In this document: positions 25,149 to 33,411 of the stretch, piece by piece
Numbering within the stretch: position 1 is the first letter of the stretch
How the letters are laid out: the number at the start of each line of letters is the position of its first letter
Assembly (NCBI GenBank): GCA_947500415.1
Contig: CANMRT010000001.1
Location: 62,001-126,000 of the forward strand
Direction of reading: 5' to 3'
Origin: an uncultured Roseicyclus sp.
Lineage (GTDB): Bacteria; Pseudomonadota; Alphaproteobacteria; Rhodobacterales; Rhodobacteraceae
Length of the DNA: 64,000 bases
Notes under the pieces: model-generated
Seen by the model: the letters and a program-made list of their open reading frames with translations, nothing else
Database searches by the model: none
What the model was told of the DNA's origin: nothing
Made by a program: the position numbers and the translations under genes

Positions 25149-27125
25149 TCAGACCAATTCAGCGTCCGACATCACTTCAACCAATGCAGGGCCATCCACG
25201 GCAAGCGCCTCGGCGATGGCGCTTTCCAGATCGCCCCTTTCCGTCACTTTGGTTCCGTGCGCGCCGCAGAGCCGTGCAAAGGCGGCAAAAGACGGGTTGA
25301 CCAAGGACGTCTCCCAAACTGGCCATTCGCCTGCGCGTTGTTCCTTGGAGATTTTCCCAAGCTCATCGTTGTGAAGAAGGATATGAGTAATATCCATCCC
25401 GTACTTCACGGCAGTCGTCAGCTCCATCGCGTATTGGCCAAAGCCGCCATCGCCAGAGATTGATATCACTTTACGTCCACGGAATTCCTCGAAATCCTGC
25501 GTCGCGGCCCATGCACCCATGGCAGCGGGAAGCGAGAACCCGATCGAGCCCAGATAGCCGGACATCATCACCCGCTGACCCTTGGTCTCGAAATAGCGCC
25601 CGAAGGAATAGGTGTTGTTACCCACATCCACGGCAATCAATGCGTCTTCAGGTACTAGCTTGGAAAGCGCATCAAAGATCGCCACAGAATGCACACCCTT
25701 TGCGCCTTCTTCCTTCAGTCGGTTCCTTTTCTCGTCACGCCACATCTGCCACCGTTCGGCCAGATCGCTAAGCTGATCCTCCGCATCCGCAGGCCGGGTT
25801 ATGCGTGGTGATATGGCCTCACAGAAGGCACCGATCTCACCCCAGACGGGCAGGGTGACAGGGTGAAACTTGCCCAACTGCATCCGTTCAAAGTCAACCT
25901 GGATCGTGGGTTTGCTGCGCTCGATCCCGGTGTGGTTTGAGAACGAAGCGCCGAGCACAATCTGCAAGTCGCACTCGTTCATGAACCAGCTGGCAATCGG
26001 CGTGCCGGAGCGGCCGAGGACACCTGCAGCGTTAGGATGGCTATCGGGGATCAGGCCCTTACCCTTGAACGTCGTCACCACAGGCGCACCCAAAGCTTCT
26101 GCCAAAGCGATAATCTGATCGTGCGCCTCCCATGCCCCGTGGCCAATGATGACCATTGGTCGTTTGGCTTGGCCAATCAGGTCCAGCGCCGCATCAACAT
26201 CCGCGTCCGACGGTTTGACAACCGGTCCGCTGATGCGCCCCTCCGGGCTCCCCGCATCGGCGTCGCTTGGCTGGGTTTGAACGTCGTCTGGGAAGATCAA
26301 GTTTGCCACATCACGTTCGATCAGCGCGGTCTTCATGGCGAGGGACACAAGTTCTGTATGATTGGACGTGGACAGCACGGGTTGCGAGAACTTGCTGACC
26401 GCTTCGAAAGCCGATTTCAAATCAATGTCCTGAAATGCCCCGGGCCCGAACACCTGCGTCTGAACCTGCCCCGTCAGCGCCAGCACCGGCGCACGGTCCA
26501 CCTTGGCGTCCCACATTCCGGTCAGAAGGTTTGTCGCCCCCGGTCCAGCAATCGCAAGGCAGGCCGCCGGCTTCCCGGTCAGCTTTCCGTATGCCGACGC
26601 CGCGAACGCCGCGGCGCCTTCATGGCGAATGCCGATATAGGACATCTCCCCATCGACCGTCCGTCGCCGGATCGCATCCGCCAGCCCGAGGTTGGAATGT
26701 CCCACCATTCCGAACACGCGCTTCAGGCCCCAGTTCACCATCGTCTCGGCCATCGCATCGGTGACCGTGCGCTCATGCTCGGGCTCTGGTTCAAGACCAA
26801 CAAAAACCTCACCATCTCGCACTTCCACAGGGTAGGTCGTCTGCCCGGTATCCTCATGCCCACCCGGAGGTGCCCCGGTAAGTGGGTCGAAGTCCCATCC
26901 ATGCCACGGGCAACGGATCCAACACTGGCCCTCTACACCCTTCTCAATAGTGCCCTCGCCCAATGGCCCGCCTTGATGCGGGCATCGGTTGTCCATCGCG
27001 GCCCATTGGCCGTCGAAGTGGGATAGGCACAGCGTCGTTGTCCGCGCGGTTACAGTCTTCACGCGCCCTTCAGGTAAGTCCGCAACCTGCCCAACCGAGA
27101 TCCAGTCCAGTGTTTCATCCGTCAT
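25149..27125 (-). CDS. Rieske [2Fe-2S] domain fused to a ThDP-dependent (pyruvate oxidase/acetolactate synthase-like) enzyme
   Basis: 658 residues. The N-terminal 110 residues are a Rieske domain with intact ligands: C48-P-H50 and C72-PW-H75 (RCPHQGGPLGEG, RCPWHGWDFDPLTG). The rest is a full three-domain ThDP enzyme: GIRHEGAAAFAASAYGKLTG with the catalytic Glu near 169, CLAIAGPGATNLLTGMWDA, a central domain, and the ThDP/Mg motif ISGDGGFGQYAMELTTAVKY with the later HN. Usual relatives have no Rieske part. Such enzymes decarboxylate 2-oxo acids; the Rieske cluster suggests electrons are passed to or from another protein. It is the last gene of a six-gene unit and overlaps the gene before it by 11 nt. 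Substrate unknown. Confidence 0.88.
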   Translation of the reverse strand: MTDETLDWISVGQVADLPEGRVKTVTARTTTLCLSHFDGQWAAMDNRCPHQGGPLGEGTIEKGVEGQCWIRCPWHGWDFDPLTGAPPGGHEDTGQTTYPVEVRDGEVFVGLEPEPEHERTVTDAMAETMVNWGLKRVFGMVGHSNLGLADAIRRRTVDGEMSYIGIRHEGAAAFAASAYGKLTGKPAACLAIAGPGATNLLTGMWDAKVDRAPVLALTGQVQTQVFGPGAFQDIDLKSAFEAVSKFSQPVLSTSNHTELVSLAMKTALIERDVANLIFPDDVQTQPSDADAGSPEGRISGPVVKPSDADVDAALDLIGQAKRPMVIIGHGAWEAHDQIIALAEALGAPVVTTFKGKGLIPDSHPNAAGVLGRSGTPIASWFMNECDLQIVLGASFSNHTGIERSKPTIQVDFERMQLGKFHPVTLPVWGEIGAFCEAISPRITRPADAEDQLSDLAERWQMWRDEKRNRLKEEGAKGVHSVAIFDALSKLVPEDALIAVDVGNNTYSFGRYFETKGQRVMMSGYLGSIGFSLPAAMGAWAATQDFEEFRGRKVISISGDGGFGQYAMELTTAVKYGMDITHILLHNDELGKISKEQRAGEWPVWETSLVNPSFAAFARLCGAHGTKVTERGDLESAIAEALAVDGPALVEVMSDAELV

Positions 27126-27396
27126 CGTGCGGCTCCTCGGTTGGGGTGAGTAGGTCGAAGATCTTTTGCAGGATCGTCAACGAAAGGAAGAAGGCGACAA
27201 CCCAGATCAGCAGCTCGTAAGGCGCGAAATCCGTTCCTCGCAGCCAGCGTGCCAAGAGCCCACCCTGTGGGCGCAATGCTTCAATACCGAATAGGCCGTC
27301 ACGATCCCAAAGGCGGAAATCCCAAAAGCGCGAGATGTAGTAGAACCATAGGCTGAGCACTGTCGTCAGTCCAAGGAACACGACGCGCCGGATCAT
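27115..27396 (-). CDS. Small two-helix membrane protein of the Rieske operon
   Basis: 93 residues with a membrane helix at each end: VVFLGLTTVLSLWFYYISRF (about 5-24) and LLIWVVAFFLSLTILQKIFD (about 62-81), with a charged middle (DFRLWDRDGLFGIEALRPQG). It overlaps the upstream gene by 4 nt and the Rieske-ThDP gene by 11 nt, so translation is coupled on both sides. No family recognised. It could anchor the soluble Rieske-ThDP protein to the membrane; that is inference from order. Confidence 0.75.
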   Translation of the reverse strand: MIRRVVFLGLTTVLSLWFYYISRFWDFRLWDRDGLFGIEALRPQGGLLARWLRGTDFAPYELLIWVVAFFLSLTILQKIFDLLTPTEEPHDDG

Positions 27397-28160
27397 TCCA
27401 CCACCGTTACAGTATCGGCGTCGACCGTCAGCACCAGCAAGTCACCATGGCGGGTGACGTCACCCTCAAGCGTTACGTAGAGGCCGACGTAATCCAACAG
27501 GGCAGGGGGCATCGTCTCGTCACCTACGCCCGCGATCATCAGAAACTCTGCCCCTTCCACGGGCTGAGTCGTCACGAAGACGGGCGGCACCCCACCCAGC
27601 AGACAGAGGTTCGCACAGGCCCGGTGGGAAATGCCGCGACCGGGACGCATGGCACCTGCTTCGCACTTTCCATCGCAAATCTCGCCCGTGATTTCCCATC
27701 GCCCTAGTGGTTCCGGTTCCGGAACATCGGGGATCACGCTTTGATCGTCTGCCGCGCGGAAGTTATTTCCGCCGTTCAGCTGCATCATATCCAGATCGCC
27801 CCGCTGAAGCAGGATGCCGGTCGCCTGCACGAGCTGACCTTCCAAAGCGAGCGCTCGGTCGACTGCGCCGTTCTTGCCTTGACCCGACAGCATCAACGTA
27901 TGGCCGACGGGGATTGCCTCCGTGCCTTGCGTCACGTGCAGAACTGGCGATGGTGTCATCTCCAGAACGCCGATAACGGTTTGCGGTCCAAAGTCGAACC
28001 GCAGCCGACCGTCACCCGGATCATCCTGGGTCGAGGCGATGGCATAGCCAAGCACACCAGCCCCGGCGAACAAAACCAGACAGGCGGCCAAAAGAAATAG
28101 TCGCAAGCCGGGCGGCACCGGCAAGTAGCCCACAAAGAACGGCTCATCGCGATTGCTCAT
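27393..28160 (-). CDS. Membrane-anchored protein of unknown function in the Rieske operon
   Basis: 255 residues: a short cytoplasmic start, one membrane helix (LFLLAACLVLFAGAGVLGYA, about 21-40) and a large beta-rich part likely outside the membrane. It contains four cysteines in a group (GEICDGKCEAGAMRPG and SHRACANLCLLGG) that could bind metal or form disulfides. Stretches such as HTLMLSGQGKNGAVDRALAL and LVQATGILLQRGDLDMMQLN look like repeated OB- or beta-barrel-type segments. Overlaps of 4 nt on both sides tie it to the operon. No family recognised. Confidence 0.78.
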   Translation of the reverse strand: MSNRDEPFFVGYLPVPPGLRLFLLAACLVLFAGAGVLGYAIASTQDDPGDGRLRFDFGPQTVIGVLEMTPSPVLHVTQGTEAIPVGHTLMLSGQGKNGAVDRALALEGQLVQATGILLQRGDLDMMQLNGGNNFRAADDQSVIPDVPEPEPLGRWEITGEICDGKCEAGAMRPGRGISHRACANLCLLGGVPPVFVTTQPVEGAEFLMIAGVGDETMPPALLDYVGLYVTLEGDVTRHGDLLVLTVDADTVTVVE

Positions 28161-29212
28161 GTCGTCGCCTCTTGTGGCGCAGGGGCAGGATCAACAGGTG
28201 TTCCAGGCGCGTTCGGCTCGGGATCAACGAAGATATCATCGCCCTCTAACTTCAGTCTATAGGTCGGAACCTTCTCGGTGAACGGAGCAGGCGAGCAGCC
28301 TGTGCGCACGTCGTATTGGAAGCCGTGCCAAGGGCAGGTCACGAGACAATCGATAATCCGACCCTCTCCCAATGGCCCGTTCTGATGTGCGCATGCGTTT
28401 GAGATCGCACTCAACTGCCCTTCATGCCGGAACACAGCCACGCGCTTTCCACTCGGCAATCGCACAACAAGCGCACGCCCCTCCTCAATGCTAGAGGCCT
28501 TGCCCACGTTCACCCAATCGAGGCCAACACCATTCGTGTCCACGCCTCGCTCTTTCAAAGCAGCCACAATGTGAAGTCCGGCGACCAGCAATGCACCGGC
28601 GCTGAAAATCACTGCCACCGTGTCGTTCTCACGCGATTGGAATGCCCCCAGCGCCACATGCCCCACCACTGCCGCATAGGCCGGGTAGATCAGGAAATGG
28701 ATCGCCTTCCACACCGGAGGCGTCAGGAACTTCAACCAAAAGTCGTGGCTTGTCGCGGCTAGGATCAGCAAGCAAAGCAACGCGAAAATGCCCAGTACTT
28801 CGAACGGGAACCCAAGCGCCTGGCCATAACTCGTGTTGGCGAACAGCACAGTCTCCCAACGCTCCGCCCCCTGGAAAAAGGCAAAGTACCAGCCGAGTAC
28901 AAAATACGCGTGGGTCAGCGCAACCGCCGCTGTCATCACCCCGAAGTGGCGCCTGTTATAGAGAAGCGCTAAGAAGCGTCGATCAAGGCGCGCGAGCGGT
29001 CCGATACATAGTATCACGGTCAGCATGACGAACGCACAGGTCCCGAAAGCACGCGCGTTGGCGATCGGTGGGTTCACAGGAAATTCGTGGTTCAGCGCGC
29101 CGGGTGCGACAGAGATAAAGAGCCAAAGAAACAATGCGACCCCCGCGAGCATGACCGCGTCATAGACCCACTTGCTATTATTCCACTGGACGGGGGTGTA
29201 CTTGACGCTCAT
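28157..29212 (-). CDS. Ferric-reductase-like haem membrane domain fused to a Rieske [2Fe-2S] domain
   Basis: 351 residues. The first 220 residues hold about six membrane helices in the ferric reductase/YedZ (MsrQ) pattern, with paired histidines H89 and H101 (NRRHFGVMTAAVALTHAYFV) and H172 and H185 (AIHFLIYPAYAAVVGHVALG), suited to bind two haems b. Residues 230-330 form a Rieske domain with C274-A-H276 and C293-PW-H296 (NACAHQNGPLGEG, TCPWHGFQYDVRTG). The protein therefore could carry electrons between a soluble iron-sulfur partner and the membrane quinone or periplasm. It lies in the middle of the six-gene operon with 4-nt overlaps on both sides. The fused arrangement is uncommon. Confidence 0.85.
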   Translation of the reverse strand: MSVKYTPVQWNNSKWVYDAVMLAGVALFLWLFISVAPGALNHEFPVNPPIANARAFGTCAFVMLTVILCIGPLARLDRRFLALLYNRRHFGVMTAAVALTHAYFVLGWYFAFFQGAERWETVLFANTSYGQALGFPFEVLGIFALLCLLILAATSHDFWLKFLTPPVWKAIHFLIYPAYAAVVGHVALGAFQSRENDTVAVIFSAGALLVAGLHIVAALKERGVDTNGVGLDWVNVGKASSIEEGRALVVRLPSGKRVAVFRHEGQLSAISNACAHQNGPLGEGRIIDCLVTCPWHGFQYDVRTGCSPAPFTEKVPTYRLKLEGDDIFVDPEPNAPGTPVDPAPAPQEATT

Positions 29213-29586
29213 TCGCTTGCCTCCACTGGCGGTGACAGGCGGGTTGGCGCGGCATCAGCGGGCCAAGTTTGACGGATGGTGAAAGCCGTCAACAACGTGA
29301 CCACCACGATCGCTGCCATCAAAACGGCGGCCACACCATGCGCGCGGCGGGGCGGGGCATAGCGCGCGGCATGATCGGCTTGGCCCGTTTCTTCTCGCAT
29401 CCAGCGCCACAGCACCAATGGCCAGATCAACAGGATGGCCGGGATCAACAGCGGGCGGAACGCATATGCTCCCCTTGCATCTTCATCAATCCGGTCCATG
29501 CCGATTGTGAGGAACGCTAACGCCACGAAGGCCCCGATCAAGCAATAGGTTTGCGCAATCGATATGAGAGCCGCGGCTGCGCTCAT
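29209..29586 (-). CDS. Small three-helix membrane protein of the Rieske operon
   Basis: 125 residues from ATG 29586, which forms an ATGA overlap with the stop of the upstream gene; a longer frame exists but lies inside that gene. Three membrane helices are seen: AQTYCLIGAFVALAFLTIGM, PLLIPAILLIWPLVLWRWMR and HGVAAVLMAAIVVVTLLTAF. The WPLVLWRWM stretch recalls small membrane proteins next to cytochrome or ferric-reductase genes, but no family is assigned. It probably partners the haem-Rieske membrane protein encoded next. Confidence 0.75.
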   Translation of the reverse strand: MSAAAALISIAQTYCLIGAFVALAFLTIGMDRIDEDARGAYAFRPLLIPAILLIWPLVLWRWMREETGQADHAARYAPPRRAHGVAAVLMAAIVVVTLLTAFTIRQTWPADAAPTRLSPPVEASE

Positions 29587-31193
29587 GTCATCCCGCCGTA
29601 GGCCACGCCCGACAAGTCGGCCATTTCGCGCTTCCACGTGGTCAGGTCATCCTGGTTGAATTGCGACAGATGATCATGCCCGCAGGCCCGCGCCATCACT
29701 TGCATCAACTCAACAGACGCATCGAAGAAGTTCGCCAAGCGCTGGGCAGATTTCTCAACCACCAAACGGCTTACAAGGTTCGGTTTCTGGGTGGCGATTC
29801 CGACAGGGCAATTGTTGGTGTGACACGCGCGCATGGCGAGGCACCCAATCGCTTGCATAGCCGAGTTTGAAACGGCAATCGCATCAGCCCCCAACGCCAT
29901 CGCTTTGATGAAATCGACTGGCTTTCGCAGGCCGCCGGTGATCACCAGCGAAACGTCACCGCGCCCAGACCTGTCCAGATGCCGCCGTGCCCGAGCCAGC
30001 GCTGGGATCGTCGGCACGCTAATATTGTCGCGGAACAGGATCGGAGCTGCGCCGGTGCCGCCACCACGTCCGTCGAGGATGATGTAATCGACGCCAACCT
30101 CCAGCGCCGCGTCGATATCCTTCTCTATATGTTGCGCGCTAAGTTTGTAGCCGATGGGGATGCCGCCTGTCCGGTCGCGCACTTCATCCGCGAAGTCCTT
30201 GATCTGCGACGGATCAGTCCATTCCGGGAACCGCGCCGGTGAGATTGCGTCTTCACCAGCCTCAATCCCGCGCACCTCGGCGATCTTGCCCTTGTTCTTG
30301 GCGCCAGGCAGGTGGCCGCCCGTGCCGGTCTTCGCGCCTTGCCCGCCTTTGAAGTGGAACGCTTGCACCCGGTCGAGTTTGTCCCAATCGAACCCGAACC
30401 GAGCCGAGGCGAGCTCATAGAAGTACCGTGAATTGGCTTCTTGCTCTTCGGGCAACATACCACCTTCGCCAGAACAGATACCTGTTCCAGCCATCTCGGC
30501 TCCACGGGCCAGTGCGATTTTTGCAGGCTCTGAAAGCGCCCCAAACGACATGTCGGATACAAACAGCGGGATTTTTAACCGTAGTGGCTTCTGCGCGTTT
30601 GGGCCGATCACCACGTCCGTGCCAACCGGATCGTCGTCGAGCAACGGCGGCTTATGCAACTGCGCAGTCAGCATCTGGATGTCATCCCAACTGGGAAGCT
30701 CATCGCGTGGTACACCCATCGAGTCGACGACGCCGTGATGACCCGTCTTGGACAGACCGTCCCGTGCATATTGTTGGATTAACCCGTTGTGCGGCTCTTC
30801 GGCCGTTCCGTGGGAAGTATCGGCATAGAGGCCTAGATACGCGTCTCGGTTGAATGGCTGAGGATTGTCCTTTGCCCAAGCGGCGATCTCATCCGCATCA
30901 ACAAGTACCTTGTCACCGTCCAACCAGGACTTGAACTTAGGCAGCTTTTCTTCATTCGCGTATTCGGACACGCCGGTATCCAGCCGATAGTCCCAATCAT
31001 GCACGCCACAAATCAGGTTTTTGCCTCGCACGAACCCGTCGGACATCAGCGCCCCACGATGCAGGCACCGTCCGTAAAACACCGCTACTTCGTCGTCGAA
31101 ACGCACGACGACCAGATCGACCTCTCCAACCAAGGCATATTGTGGTTCGCGGTCTGGCAACTCGCTAAGGCGGGCCACGGTGGTGTTGGTCAT
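29583..31193 (-). CDS. Rieske [2Fe-2S] domain fused to FMN-binding glutamate-synthase-like domain
   Basis: 536 residues from ATG 31193 (AAGGGA upstream). Residues about 1-100 are a Rieske domain with C43-L-H45 and C62-GV-H65 (YGRCLHRGALMSDG, ICGVHDWDYRLDTG). The rest is the FMN/[3Fe-4S] barrel of glutamate synthase: FVSDMSFGALSEPAKIALAR, FHFKGGQGAKTGTGGHLPGA, DGRGGGTGAAP and the cysteine cluster ACHTNNCPVGIATQKP. The glutaminase domain of true GltB is missing, so it is an FMN oxidoreductase of unknown reaction rather than glutamate synthase. It is the first gene of the six-gene operon. The 128-bp gap upstream should hold the promoter. Confidence 0.88.
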   Translation of the reverse strand: MTNTTVARLSELPDREPQYALVGEVDLVVVRFDDEVAVFYGRCLHRGALMSDGFVRGKNLICGVHDWDYRLDTGVSEYANEEKLPKFKSWLDGDKVLVDADEIAAWAKDNPQPFNRDAYLGLYADTSHGTAEEPHNGLIQQYARDGLSKTGHHGVVDSMGVPRDELPSWDDIQMLTAQLHKPPLLDDDPVGTDVVIGPNAQKPLRLKIPLFVSDMSFGALSEPAKIALARGAEMAGTGICSGEGGMLPEEQEANSRYFYELASARFGFDWDKLDRVQAFHFKGGQGAKTGTGGHLPGAKNKGKIAEVRGIEAGEDAISPARFPEWTDPSQIKDFADEVRDRTGGIPIGYKLSAQHIEKDIDAALEVGVDYIILDGRGGGTGAAPILFRDNISVPTIPALARARRHLDRSGRGDVSLVITGGLRKPVDFIKAMALGADAIAVSNSAMQAIGCLAMRACHTNNCPVGIATQKPNLVSRLVVEKSAQRLANFFDASVELMQVMARACGHDHLSQFNQDDLTTWKREMADLSGVAYGGMT

Positions 31194-31257
31194 GCTGGTT
31201 CCCTTCGGTGAACTGGCGAAAGGACGTGCGGTGCAATCCTTGCCTGCATCCTGCATG

Positions 31258-31271
31258 GCCCGCGCGCGGGC
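31258..31271. repeat. GC palindrome between the TRAP permease gene and the Rieske operon
   Basis: GCCCGCGCGCGGGC is a perfect 14-bp palindrome in the 128-bp gap. It has no T-run on either side, so it is at best a weak pause or attenuation element. It could also be an operator. No regulator is assigned. Confidence 0.3.
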
Positions 31272-31321
31272 GTCTACGGTTTAGCGCGCGGATTTTGTTC
31301 ACATCTTTCCGTTACGGGCCC

Positions 31322-32719
31322 TCACGCGAGGCTGGGCAGCCAAAGAACAATCGCAGGGAAGGCCACCAAAAGGGCGATTGTGATTGCGTCGGCGATGAAG
31401 AACGGGGTCACGCCACGGAACACGTCCTGCACGCTGAGGTCATCGCGCACACCGGCCACAACAAAGCAGTTCAAGCCTATGGGCGGTGTGATCAGACAGA
31501 ACTCGGCCATTTTCACTACCAAGATCCCGAACCACACGGCGCACATAGGACCTGACATGCCAAAGGTGCTGTCGGCGGCGGATACATCCAGCCCACCGTT
31601 GAGCGCCATGACCGCCGGGAAGACAACCGGCAAGGTAAGAAGCAACATCCCGATGGCGTCCATGAACATGCCCAAAACGGCATAGGCCAGAAGGATGCAC
31701 ACAAGGATCAACATTGGTGACATCTCGAGTGCGGTGATCCAATCGGAGAACACGCCCGGCAGATCGGCAAATCCCAGGAAGCGGACGTAAATGAGGACAC
31801 CCCAGATAATCGAGAAGATCATCACCGAAAGCTTCGCTGTTTCGATCAATGCATCCTTTAATTCAGGCCAACGCATGCCACGGTAAAGTGCCATGCAGAA
31901 GACGATAAATGCACCGATGGCTCCACCTTCAGTCGGTGTGCCCCAGGCATCACCGAAAGGATTGTAGACAAAGAAGATGATGATCACGACGACGGCCACG
32001 ATGGGCAATGCAGGTGGTAGCGACGCAAAACGCTCCCGCCAGGTAAAGCCAGTAACAGGCGGGCCGAACCCTTTGATCGTGAGTGCCATCACTACGATAA
32101 GAACGGCGTAGACGAAGGCCGAAAATACCCCGGGGATAAAGCCTGCCAACAGCAGCATGCCTACGTCCTGCTCCACAATGATTGCATAGATCACAAGGAT
32201 GGCGGATGGCGGGATCAGCGAGGCGAGAGTTCCGCCTGCAGCAACGACGCCCGCCGCAAAGCGCTTGTCGTAGCCGACCTTGAGCATTTCAGGAATCGCG
32301 ATGCGGGCGAAAACAGCGGCCGTGGCCACCGACGCCCCTGACACGGCCGCAAAACCTGCGGTCGAGAAAACCGTCGATACGGCAAGGCCGCCGGGAACCC
32401 AGGCGATCCAGCGTTTCGCGGCCTCAAACAGCGCGCGCGTTAGCCCCGCATGGTAAGCAAGGAAGCCAATAAGAATGAACGTCGGGATCAGGCTCAGCGC
32501 CTGATTTGCGACTTTTGCGTGGGGCACCTGACCGGCAGTTTTGACCGCCACTTCCAGTGCCCACCAAATGTCTTCAACGCCGAAATCGCGCCGAGCCCAA
32601 TTGATCAGAAACAGCCCGATTAGGCCGGCGATGGCCGTGGCATATGCCACGCGCATGCCAAGGAAGACCATCACCAGCATCCCGCCGGTAACCCAAAGGC
32701 CGATTGTGGTACTGTCCAT
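31322..32719 (-). CDS. dctM: TRAP transporter large permease (DctM family)
   Basis: 465 residues with about 12 membrane helices. DctM is the ion-coupled transport subunit of tripartite carboxylate transporters. Family stretches: GGMLVMVFLGMRVAYATAIA, VPGGLAVSTVFSTAGFAAVS with SGASVATAAVFARIAIPEM, GGTLASLIPPSAILVIYAII, and VVKMAEFCLITPPIGLNCFV. It directly follows dctQ (1-nt overlap) and dctP. The transported compound is not known; the Rieske operon 128 bp downstream in the same direction could act on it. Confidence 0.94.
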   Translation of the reverse strand: MDSTTIGLWVTGGMLVMVFLGMRVAYATAIAGLIGLFLINWARRDFGVEDIWWALEVAVKTAGQVPHAKVANQALSLIPTFILIGFLAYHAGLTRALFEAAKRWIAWVPGGLAVSTVFSTAGFAAVSGASVATAAVFARIAIPEMLKVGYDKRFAAGVVAAGGTLASLIPPSAILVIYAIIVEQDVGMLLLAGFIPGVFSAFVYAVLIVVMALTIKGFGPPVTGFTWRERFASLPPALPIVAVVVIIIFFVYNPFGDAWGTPTEGGAIGAFIVFCMALYRGMRWPELKDALIETAKLSVMIFSIIWGVLIYVRFLGFADLPGVFSDWITALEMSPMLILVCILLAYAVLGMFMDAIGMLLLTLPVVFPAVMALNGGLDVSAADSTFGMSGPMCAVWFGILVVKMAEFCLITPPIGLNCFVVAGVRDDLSVQDVFRGVTPFFIADAITIALLVAFPAIVLWLPSLA

Positions 32720-33348
32720 TAGTCCCGCCCCGCCAGTTGCTCAGCCTCAGCTGCAGCTTGTTCCTCAATGGATTGCGTAAGCGGAACCGCGGCGGGACGT
32801 TCCAATCCTAAGAACAGGGCGCGTGCATAGGCCCACACTTGCAGGGCGGCGCGCAGGACAAGCACCACGAAGGCCAGCACCACAGCAAGTTTGGCCGGCC
32901 AGATCGGCAGGTTGATGTCGATGGAGCTGTCGCGGCTCCAATTTGGGCGAGAGAAATCAAAGCTACGGTCGAAGTGTGCCCAAGCGCCCCAAAGCAGTAG
33001 CGCGATCAACAGGAAAATGAAGACGGTCATGACCAACTCCACTGCCCAAAGTGCGCGGCCCCGAAACAGACCTATGAAGATGTCCATACGGATGTGGCTG
33101 CCACTACGTTGCACATACGAGATGCCGAAGATCGCAATGAACGGCATCGCCATCTCAATCCAATCCACGTAGCCGCGCAGTGGCGATCCGAAGAATTCGC
33201 GCCCGCCAACCGAGAAGACGGCAAGAAACATAAGGCCGAAGGTGAAAAGCCCGCTGACAACTACCATCGCCGTTTCGACCGGCAAAAGCATGCGGTCAAA
33301 GCGGCTGACAAGGCTGTCATCCGCAAGCACCGAGGAGGCACTGGACAT
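32719..33348 (-). CDS. dctQ: TRAP transporter small permease (DctQ family)
   Basis: 209 residues with four membrane helices (VSGLFTFGLMFLAVFSVGGR, LWAVELVMTVFIFLLIALLL among them) and the DctQ sequence around MAMPFIAIFGISYVQRSGSH followed by IRMDIF. The extra length over the usual 160-180 residues is an N-terminal and a charged C-terminal tail. It lies between dctP (63 bp upstream) and dctM (overlapping). Confidence 0.9.
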   Translation of the reverse strand: MSSASSVLADDSLVSRFDRMLLPVETAMVVVSGLFTFGLMFLAVFSVGGREFFGSPLRGYVDWIEMAMPFIAIFGISYVQRSGSHIRMDIFIGLFRGRALWAVELVMTVFIFLLIALLLWGAWAHFDRSFDFSRPNWSRDSSIDINLPIWPAKLAVVLAFVVLVLRAALQVWAYARALFLGLERPAAVPLTQSIEEQAAAEAEQLAGRD

Positions 33349-33411
33349 AACGAATGTATCCCGAGGTTGATGAGACGGCTCCGACCCAGCTGGCCAGAGC
33401 CGTCGAAGGCT

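Noticed and set aside
26037-27026. Rightward open frame antisense to the Rieske-ThDP gene
   Set aside because: The minus strand has intact Rieske and ThDP motifs; the antisense product has none.
31258-31271. GC palindrome as a terminator between dctM and the Rieske operon
   Set aside because: No T-run follows it on either strand, so it was kept only as a palindrome.
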